DNA of 33,809 bases, taken from an uncultured Ruminococcus sp. Lineage in GTDB: Bacteria; Bacillota; Clostridia; Oscillospirales; Acutalibacteraceae. The translations under genes were made by a program, and so were the position numbers. Under the pieces are notes generated by a model that did not search any database, was not told the origin of the DNA, and saw only the letters and a program-made list of their open reading frames with translations. Shown in pieces: positions 6,836-14,600 of this stretch (position 1 is the stretch's first letter; each line of letters starts with the position of its first letter). The stretch covers positions 1 to 33,809 of the forward strand of contig CACYWT010000013.1 of assembly GCA_902778175.1 (NCBI GenBank), in the 5' to 3' direction.

Positions 6836-8005
6836 TCATTCATTATCTTCGGTCTTTTTCTTTTTGCCGCCGAGAACAAACAGAAGAATGATAACAATAA
6901 ATGAAACGCCGACGATAACTCCGATAATAATATATTTCTCTATTCCGTCACCGGTGATCTGGAATCCCGGTTTTTCGTCAGGTTCTTTTATGCTTTCCTC
7001 ACTGGTATTTCCGCTTTGTTCGCCATATTCTCCCGAATTGTCGGGTATGCTGTCTTCTGTCGATGAATTATCACCGCCGGGACGGCTGTAATCCTTGTCA
7101 GGTTCATTTATGATAGGAAGAAATACCGGATCACCCTTGTCGGCAACATAAAGATCATTTTCGACCTTTACGGTAGAATGTTTTGTCAGGGTAAATTCAT
7201 GGGGCGTATCGTCAAGAACATAGCCTTCGGGAGCTTTTACCTCGATAAAACGATATGTTCCGAAGGGAAGCTCCGTTACGGAGATCTGTCCGTTTTCGTT
7301 TGTGGTAAGCTCGCCGCCGAGCTGTTTCCAGTAGAAATTGCCGTTTGCGTCGGAATCAATTTCTGCGCCTTCCTTTACATTGGAAATATCGGTTACATAA
7401 ACCTTTTTCCAGAGTGTAAATTCCGCGCCCTCAAGACGTTCTTCGTTCACATCAGTCTTGTTTACAACGACCGACGCCGTATATATATCGCTGTCAGGCT
7501 GAACGAATTTCGATTCCGCAAAAACATCATATACAACATTGCCGTTTTCATCATTATAGGGAACCTGAAGAATAAGCGGCTGTATGCTGTAGGAATATTC
7601 CGGATCTATAACATATACAAGATAAAGTCTGTATGGTTCAAGACCCTTGAAATATGCGCAGCCGTCGTCCAATACTCTGGCAAATTCTCCCGTCAGTCCG
7701 TTATCCATTGCATAATCGCGGGCTTTAAGGCTTTCGGTTTTCATATCGGAAGACGTCATACCGGCATTGATATTTACAGACGCGCCGGCGAAATCATCAG
7801 AGGGCTGGTAGGTGTCATTATCGAAGCTTCCGATATCCACTATCGTAAAGCCGAGGCCTTCCATTGATGTATTCACCTTGACGGTGATACTTCCTTTTTG
7901 CTGTTCTGCCGATGCAGTAAAAGCAGATACCGCAAACATCATACACAGCAGGCATACGGCAGTAAAAGCTGCTGCGAACCGTTTAGTCAGTTTTATCTTC
8001 ATCAT
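6836..8005 (-). CDS. Minor (probably basal) pilin with Cna_B domain
   Basis: The 389-residue protein has a signal peptide (cleavage near AlaSerAla/Glu at 33-34), an N-terminal pilin domain and a Cna_B/SpaA-like domain. That domain carries a candidate isopeptide lysine in ValValValAsnLys and an E-box in the segment FIEVKAPEGY. A Ser/Glu/Pro-rich stalk and a C-terminal anchor helix with LysLysLysLys follow. The sorting signal is not canonical: GlnIleThrGlyAsp replaces LPxTG. It is last in the operon, after both sortases, which suits a base pilin that links the fibre to the wall. An AGGAGG site sits just before ATGATG (8005 or 8002); a longer reading frame upstream lies inside the sortase gene and is rejected. 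The gene overlaps the sortase gene's 3' end. Confidence 0.85.
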   Translation of the reverse strand: MMKIKLTKRFAAAFTAVCLLCMMFAVSAFTASAEQQKGSITVKVNTSMEGLGFTIVDIGSFDNDTYQPSDDFAGASVNINAGMTSSDMKTESLKARDYAMDNGLTGEFARVLDDGCAYFKGLEPYRLYLVYVIDPEYSYSIQPLILQVPYNDENGNVVYDVFAESKFVQPDSDIYTASVVVNKTDVNEERLEGAEFTLWKKVYVTDISNVKEGAEIDSDANGNFYWKQLGGELTTNENGQISVTELPFGTYRFIEVKAPEGYVLDDTPHEFTLTKHSTVKVENDLYVADKGDPVFLPIINEPDKDYSRPGGDNSSTEDSIPDNSGEYGEQSGNTSEESIKEPDEKPGFQITGDGIEKYIIIGVIVGVSFIVIILLFVLGGKKKKTEDNE

Positions 8006-8918
8006 ACGATCCTCCTGTTTCTTTATCCGGCGGATCACTGTTATCGTCAGTGACGCCGGTAGAGGTTTTTTTCTTCCTGTGGAATACCGGTACAAACAAG
8101 ATCAGAGCTATCACGACTACTGTTACCGAAACAATTCCGAGTGACGCATACCAGATTATTGTTCTCAGCGGAATACGCTGATCTTCGACCCTATGCACAA
8201 CAGGCCAGGGGTCTGTATGAGCCATTTCCTGAGTCTGATACGGCACACGGGTCCCTCTGACGAGAAGTCTGTGGCTGTTGATGCCATAGGGTGTGCAGGT
8301 AACGAGGGTGATATAATCCTCCCCTTCAACGATATCGGTTTTATCCGTTTCGTAGGGAAGAACCGTCAGGATCCGATCTATTTTGTATGCAAGAACCTTA
8401 TCAAGGGCGTGGATATAGAAATAATCTCCGGTTTTGAGCTGATCGAGGTCGGTAAAAAGGTTTGCGGTAGGCAGACCGGTATGACCTGCGAGGACGCTGT
8501 GAGTAGACAGACCGCCTACGGGCAGCGACGAACCTTCCATATGACCCACTCCGCGCTGGAGAATATCGTCGTCCATACCGTGAAAAATAGGCAGATAAAC
8601 ATTTATTTTAGGTATCTCTATATAAGCGATGCTTTCAGATACAGCAAGGAGGCTTTTGTAATCCATCGAAGAAACCTTTTTGGTATCATGTTTTGCAAGA
8701 GCCATATTATATTCTTCCGCCTGTTTTTGCAATCTGAGAATAGATTCATTACCTATTTTCTGAATTGTATTATCATAATTAGCAATTTCGGTATGCGCGG
8801 TATATTCGCCGTACCAATTGCTGATTATAGGATACATAAATACACCTATGCCGGCAAGGAGAATAATAAATATCCCCACAAGCGGCAGACGGTTTTTAAT
8901 CTGTTTTCTGAGTGACAT
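7983..8918 (-). CDS. Class C (pilin) sortase, second of two
   Basis: The 311-residue transpeptidase joins pilin subunits by linking the Thr of a sorting motif to a pilin lysine. Membrane helices lie at about 11-30 and near the C-terminus (about 245-270), the class C arrangement. Catalytic residues are His146 in AGHTGLP, Cys208 in TLVTCTPYG and Arg217 in HRLLVRG. The Asp-Pro-aromatic lid motif common in class C sortases is not visible in residues 30-100. The start at 8918 has a GGAGGG site; the upstream ATG at 9128 would lie inside the previous gene. It overlaps that gene by 23 bases, so the two sortases are translationally coupled. Confidence 0.92.
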   Translation of the reverse strand: MSLRKQIKNRLPLVGIFIILLAGIGVFMYPIISNWYGEYTAHTEIANYDNTIQKIGNESILRLQKQAEEYNMALAKHDTKKVSSMDYKSLLAVSESIAYIEIPKINVYLPIFHGMDDDILQRGVGHMEGSSLPVGGLSTHSVLAGHTGLPTANLFTDLDQLKTGDYFYIHALDKVLAYKIDRILTVLPYETDKTDIVEGEDYITLVTCTPYGINSHRLLVRGTRVPYQTQEMAHTDPWPVVHRVEDQRIPLRTIIWYASLGIVSVTVVVIALILFVPVFHRKKKTSTGVTDDNSDPPDKETGGSYDEDKTD

Positions 8919-9795
8919 TCTGTCCCTCCGGGGTAGCAATATGTTTCGGCTTATGCGATGAAGATATAAGCCATATAAGAGCGAAAATATAAAGAATAAC
9001 AGCTGCGACAGCAATTGCAGAAATAACGGTGATCTGGTGTCTGATCTCCTTAGCGAGGGCGTCATCGACGGGATCGGAATCAGCCTGGAGTTCAGGCTGT
9101 TGATCGGTGACCGGTTCTTCCGGTTCATAGGGAACGCGGACGCCTCTGACGAGGAGACGTTTATCGTTAATACCGTATGGAGTGCAGGTAATAAGGGTAA
9201 CGAGATCCTCGCCGGGGACTATTGCAAGGTCGGTAACATCAGAGGGGTGTACGACGATGATCTTATTGACCTTATAAGCAAGCACCTGATCAAGGACATG
9301 GATATAGAAGACCTCACCGACACTGATCCGGTCAAGATTAGTAAACATTTCGGCAGTCGGCAGACCGGTATGACCGGAGATGACCGCATGGGTCGATTCA
9401 CCGCCGACGGGGAGAGAAGTATTCTCGATAAAGCCGCAGCCCTTTGAGAGAGCCTCATCGCCTGCGCCGTAATAAACGGGAAGATAGACATTGACCGTAG
9501 GGATATCTATATAGCACATAAGCCCGTCGTCATTACAAAGGCATTTTTCCAGGCCGTCGTGGTAGATATTATTAAAAATATCCTCATTATACTTTCGCGC
9601 ATCGGCGAGAGTTTCAGTTATTTCCGAGTTATCGAGTTTTTCGACAGTACGGGTATAATCCGAGATAGTAGTACGGGAGGTACTGAGAGAAACGACGTTA
9701 GATATCATCGGATAGAGGATAGCGGCGACGCCTGCGAAATAGAGGCAGCCGATAGCGATAAAGAACAGGACGCTCCTGCTGGTTAATTTTTTCAA
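8896..9795 (-). CDS. Class C (pilin) sortase, first of two
   Basis: The 299-residue sortase is closely similar to its downstream neighbour. It has an N-terminal membrane helix (about 9-30), catalytic His142 (SGHTGLP), Cys204 (TLITCTPYG) and Arg213 (KRLLVRG), and a second helix near 255-275. Its start codon is TTG (9793-9795), supported by a GAGGA site 7 bases upstream and no better ATG. No Asp-Pro-aromatic lid is visible, though a Cys-x-Cys pair (85-87) occupies the lid region. It follows the major pilin after two hairpins that probably lower its expression relative to the pilin. Two sortases may divide the work: polymerising the shaft, and adding tip or base subunits. Confidence 0.92.
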   Translation of the reverse strand: MKKLTSRSVLFFIAIGCLYFAGVAAILYPMISNVVSLSTSRTTISDYTRTVEKLDNSEITETLADARKYNEDIFNNIYHDGLEKCLCNDDGLMCYIDIPTVNVYLPVYYGAGDEALSKGCGFIENTSLPVGGESTHAVISGHTGLPTAEMFTNLDRISVGEVFYIHVLDQVLAYKVNKIIVVHPSDVTDLAIVPGEDLVTLITCTPYGINDKRLLVRGVRVPYEPEEPVTDQQPELQADSDPVDDALAKEIRHQITVISAIAVAAVILYIFALIWLISSSHKPKHIATPEGQNVTQKTD

Positions 9796-9831
9796 TATTA
9801 TTCCTCATATTTATGAAGTTATTTATTTCGG

Positions 9832-9897
9832 GGTTTTCCCAAGCCTCCGACTATTCGGGGACTTGGGAAAACCTGCTCCCTTTTTTACGGGGAGCAG
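9832..9897 (-). other. Two tandem hairpins between major pilin and sortase genes
   Basis: Reading on the minus strand, an 8-bp perfect stem (9873-9880 with 9890-9897) is followed immediately by a long stem (9832-9850 with 9855-9873, one mismatch and one G-T pair). Neither is followed by a U-tract. Position, strength and lack of U-tract suggest mRNA processing or 3'-end protection, giving more pilin than sortase message. Confidence 0.6.
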
Positions 9898-9942
9898 ATA
9901 TCCGGTTTTATTTTACAGTCAAAGGAGTGGGTGGGGAATAAA

Positions 9943-11415
9943 TTATTCCTCAACCTTTCTCTTTCTCATATAAACAACGAAGAGAACGCCTGCAAGGAGG
10001 ACGATAGCTGCGCCGCCTACTGTGAAGAGGACTGTACCCATTCCGCCTGTAATGGGGAGGGTATGACCGGGAGTATTACCAACATCAAGTTTTCCATTCG
10101 TATAACTTGTGCCACTGGTAGTGAAGTTTGCATCTGCTAATTCAACACCGTCTACTGTAATTTTGAAAGTACCATTAGTAGTACCAGCAGCTACAACTAC
10201 TGTTTTATCAGACATTGTCTGGAAACCAGTTTGCGGTGTTTCTGATAATGTATAAGTTCCTTCTGCCAGATTCTTAAATACACAGTATCCATTTGTATCT
10301 GTAGTAGCATTATATTCAGCAGTGGTAGATGTATTTGTAAGAGTAAAAGTTACTCCAGCCATTGCCGCATTTGTATCTGTTCTGTACTTATAAAGTCCCA
10401 TTCCAGTTGTATATACATCTACATTATCATCATCACTGGCTGAACCTTTACCGGTTGTATATTCATTTGAATAAGTTACTTCCACATTATTGTTTAAGTT
10501 ATTTGCTGTTGTTTTATTACTTAGGGTTGCAGTATCATTAACTTTTGCAGTTAATGTAACTACAACTGCATCTCCATTATTTGCAGCAACAACCGCATCA
10601 CTCACAGTTACAACTGCACCATGTTTATCACCATTAATCGTCGCGGTTACACCAGAATCGATTGTATCTCCACCAATCGTAACGGAAATTGTCTGTAAAT
10701 CCAAAGAAGGCGATGCAGTATCAGTGATTGTGTAAGGTGTTTCATAACTTAACTGTCCTGCAATAACTTTTGTATTTACAGTAGGTGAATATTCAGGTAT
10801 ATAAGAGGTCAAAGTATATGTAACTGTTCCGTTACTACTTACAGATGCTTTATCGTCATTATACCTAACACCCTCATTTGCTGTAACAGATGAAATAACC
10901 TTATCAATTGTTAAAGGCGATGCTTTGGCTACGACCGAAACATTTCCTCCCTCTATTTTTTGAATTACAGGCTGTACCATTACTCCATTATCACTGCTAT
11001 GTACCAACGCAAGATAATATCCATCAGCTAACGAAGATGTTGCTGTACCCACGTTAACTCCAGTAGCAACTTGGGGAATCAAAGAACCAGAAGCAGATGC
11101 TGCAAGAGCAATCTTCGACGCAAGATTTTTCAGATCCTCAGCAGTATATAATTCAACTTGAGATATAGTCGGTAATCCTGTCACTTCATCATCAACAGCA
11201 GTTTCCCATGTGTATGAATATACACCCCCAACAACAGTTGAAGAAGCTATTCTATAAACATCATATGTACTAGCATTTGTTACTCCTATAGTTGAATTAA
11301 TATCAACCTTTAGAGTGCCTGCCGCATTTGAACTTATCGCCGTCATAGCTCCCATGCTCAGCAGCATAGCCATTGAAAGAACAGCTACACCTGCGCGTTT
11401 AAAAGTCTTTTTCAT
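9943..11415 (-). CDS. Major pilin (SpaA/FimA-type shaft subunit)
   Basis: The 490-residue protein has a signal peptide (about 1-32), an N-terminal pilin domain, isopeptide/Cna_B domains (about 165-300 and 335-430) with an E-box in GTYTLSETPQ, and the sorting signal LPITGG at 453 followed by a membrane helix and ArgLysArgLys. The usual YPK pilin motif is absent; Lys164 in ValValAlaLysAlaSer, just before ProLeuThrIleAspLys, sits where the cross-linking lysine normally is. A GGAGG site precedes the ATG. The signal peptide and anchor regions have about 52% GC, while the mature part drops to about 30% (18/60 at 10501-10560), pointing to allele replacement. The length and the LPxTG motif suit the shaft subunit. 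Confidence 0.92.
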   Translation of the reverse strand: MKKTFKRAGVAVLSMAMLLSMGAMTAISSNAAGTLKVDINSTIGVTNASTYDVYRIASSTVVGGVYSYTWETAVDDEVTGLPTISQVELYTAEDLKNLASKIALAASASGSLIPQVATGVNVGTATSSLADGYYLALVHSSDNGVMVQPVIQKIEGGNVSVVAKASPLTIDKVISSVTANEGVRYNDDKASVSSNGTVTYTLTSYIPEYSPTVNTKVIAGQLSYETPYTITDTASPSLDLQTISVTIGGDTIDSGVTATINGDKHGAVVTVSDAVVAANNGDAVVVTLTAKVNDTATLSNKTTANNLNNNVEVTYSNEYTTGKGSASDDDNVDVYTTGMGLYKYRTDTNAAMAGVTFTLTNTSTTAEYNATTDTNGYCVFKNLAEGTYTLSETPQTGFQTMSDKTVVVAAGTTNGTFKITVDGVELADANFTTSGTSYTNGKLDVGNTPGHTLPITGGMGTVLFTVGGAAIVLLAGVLFVVYMRKRKVEE

Positions 11416-11461
11416 ATTAATTTACCTCCAATATTATTGAAATTATCGCAGAGTTGTCCCG

Positions 11462-11498
11462 ATACAGCCGCCGCCCTCTGCACCAGCCGCGGCTGTAT
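11462..11498 (-). other. Hairpin in the leader before the major pilin gene
   Basis: A perfect 10-bp stem (11462-11471 with 11489-11498) encloses a GC-rich 17-nt loop. It lies between the tip gene and the pilin gene, with no U-tract. It may define the 5' end of a processed, stable pilin mRNA. Confidence 0.5.
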
Positions 11499-11541
11499 TT
11501 TATTCCTGCGTTTTTGATACCAGTCCCGAAGAACCAACAAC

Positions 11542-11567
11542 ATTATGCATTATGAATTATGCATTAT
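11542..11567. repeat. Two 12-bp direct repeats in the tip-pilin gap
   Basis: ATTATGCATTAT occurs at 11542-11553 and again at 11556-11567, separated by two bases. The unit is AT-rich and partly self-complementary. No gene is present in the 196-bp gap. Confidence 0.5.
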
Positions 11568-11611
11568 TATGCTTTTTGTTTGCCGATCCTGCGAAAGGTA
11601 TAGAAAATCTC

Positions 11612-14600
11612 TTATTTCATATACCTCCCTTTCCCGAAAATGTAACCATTGTCCATCTTTCTTTTATATATCATTACAGCTGCGCCGGAAAGCACAATTG
11701 CAAGGATTCCAAGGGGGAATATGAATATCACTCCCGATCCGCCTGTCGTCGGCATGACGATCGGATTGATCATGTTTTCGACCGTTATAAGGTCGTTGGA
11801 AGTACTGTCTACCTTTTTTTTACTGTCCTTGAAGATAACATTTGAGTACGTCCCCGATATATTACAGTTATAATCGGATTCTGTCCATACGGAGCCGCTG
11901 GGTATTGTACCCGGTTTTATGTATCCGGCAGGCACGTCCTCCAATCTTTCAAGTACATTGTATCTCGTATTATACGGTATGTTCTCTACATTCAGCCGGA
12001 GCGCTGTGGCGTTCTTTGCCGAATTGGCTTTGATCTTAATTGCAAATACCTTGCACCTGTCAGGATAAATCGTGGGGTCAGAAGATTGCATCGTAGCTGT
12101 GATATCCTCTACCTTGTTGGCATCAACCAGATTAACGCCGTTCTGCTTGAATTTGATCGGGTATTTGCTGAGATCAACTCCGATTTCAGGGATTAACGCC
12201 AGTAAAACCGTGAATTCAGCAGTTATGTCGCTTCCGTTAACAAGTGTGCCGTTGTCATCATAGACCAGCTTTTGCAGATCAATATTTCCTGTATCGCGCT
12301 TGTTCATGGCAATAGCAGTCGAACTGTTTTTAAGCTGTATCTTGTCGCTGTCGCTACCAAGATTGACAGAGTAGACAGAACTCAGCTTGTGATCTCCTGC
12401 CGGAGGATCCTCTTCTATATAATACTTCGTCATGACAGGGATATCTTTGATCTCTATATATTCTCCCTTTTTAAGCGAGAATTCACCATATGTATCCGTG
12501 CTGTTGTTGGCAAGAGTATCAGGAGTTGTCGTAGAACCACTATGCTTAGTATATGATATCTGGCTGTAATCTATCTTGGTATCGCCGTCGGTCTTACCGA
12601 ATACATTGCTGAAATAAATCTTGAAATTAAATGTAGCAGTGCTGTTTTCACCGGCGAAAATATCCTTCGTTATCCTCAGATCAGTTGTCTTGATCTCATT
12701 TACGACAACCTGACGAAGGAATACATACGAGCTGCCGGCTTCCTGCGGATCGGCAAATACAAACTGCAAAGCGCCGTTATCGACCTGCGGGTTGATAACA
12801 TGGTTTGTACTGTAGTTATTGAGAGTAGAACCAACGCCGGAGTACATACTATTAACGTGCCGCAAATGTTCATCCGCAACATCGTCGCCGCGGTAAATAC
12901 CTGCATATCGTCGGTATTTTGTACCTGCGGTCTTATCCTCCTGATAATGAGTGATATAGTAGTCGGACGCCTTTCTTTGTGTGTTGTCGACATAGCCTGA
13001 CGCTCGCGAACCGCCGCTCGGCGCGGACAGGGTATCAAGCTGTTTGACCTTCATCGACGTACCGTAGGTGACCTGTTTGCTGAAAGTCGCCATTTCGCCG
13101 TACTGCATTGAAACAATACCCTTGTTCTCATCGACTGTACGGGTATCGTAGGTTACGACCGCGTCTCCCGCGAAATTCGGTTCGGTAAGCTGGTAGGTAA
13201 CTCCAGTTCCTGAGTCATTACTGATCATCGGCACATATGAGCCTGAGGCCGAGCCTTTGAAGTTGTAGGTGTGCTGACCTGATGATACGTAAGTTTTTGG
13301 TGTTGTACTCAATGACACACTTTTATCATTAGCACCAGATCCATTTATTGTAAATGTAATATTTGAAGTACTTGCAGATGAAGTAGAACCATTATAATTA
13401 TCCGATTCTTTCCAAACTCTACCATCTGATAATCCCAAACTATTCCAATCTGCATTTTTTACTTCATTATCACTATATTTACTTGGATTAATTCTAAGCC
13501 ATTTTATTCCATGAGAATAATTACTGTCATAATCAACGTACCATTTTCCAACATTAGAATCCCATTTCACAGGAGCATATTTACTATTATTAGCCCACAT
13601 CCATGCGGCAAATTTAGCATTATCATTTTGCCATCCGGCGTTAGGTTCAAAATATATTCGTCCTGTTGGTGTGACTGTTGTACTAGTGTTTGTTTGATTA
13701 TTCAATTTTGTGCTTTGCGATGTTTCACTATTATTTCTGTATTTTTCGTCAGATATAGGGGTCTTGTATTCACTTCCTACTACATTAGCTGTGCCTCTGT
13801 TCTGGATCGAATAATTGAACACATCATTTTCGGCAACACACTTTGTAGCATTTTCAAAGCCCTTATTTACACCGCTGAAATCTGTATCATTTTGCAGATC
13901 AAATCTTGTCAGCGAAAGCGGAAGATTGAACATTACATAAAGGTTAGAGTTCAACATTCCTCGTTCAAGATAATACATTGTTATCTTGTGCTTTCCGGGG
14001 GTCAGATACTCACTGCCTATGCCTATATCTGAAAAACTCTCGGTTATGCTTGGTATTTCATTTTTTCCCACGGTCACGGAATCCCTATTGGAATCGCTTA
14101 TCGTTCTTGCTGCTCCGATAAAGGTTTTCTTTGTTCTGAAATTGATCTCACCGATAGCATTTTTATGAGCGCCGCCCATATCAAGAATAAGCTTATCGTC
14201 AAGGAATACCCACACGTCGTCGTCGCCCTGGAATGTAAAGCTTATCGGTGTACCATCCGCCGTACCGTCAAGCGTACCGTTTTCATTCAAAAAGAAATCA
14301 ATAGAAAAGGTCATACCAAAACCGTAATGAAGATTAGCGGAATTGTTATCATAATTTGTATTAAACGGGAAGAAACCGACCTCTGAATGATTAGTACTTC
14401 CGTTTCCGTAATTATCGTAAACCAAATTTTGTCCGTTACTACTATTTATTGCCAGACCACTGTTATCAACATGAATTACGTGCTTTCTGGAATCAAATAC
14501 ATAGTAAGTTCCTTCATATTTATCGTCATTATCCGAAAGCATCCTATCACTTGAATAGCCGTCTTTATAGGAAATATTCTCCGCTGCTGTTTCAAAAAAC

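Noticed and set aside
8006-8095. Longer N-terminus for the minor pilin (ATG at 8095)
   Set aside because: The extension lies in the sortase gene and would bury the signal peptide; AGGAGG points to 8005/8002.
8919-9128. Longer N-terminus for the second sortase (ATG at 9128)
   Set aside because: It overlaps the first sortase extensively and the GGAGGG site fits 8918.
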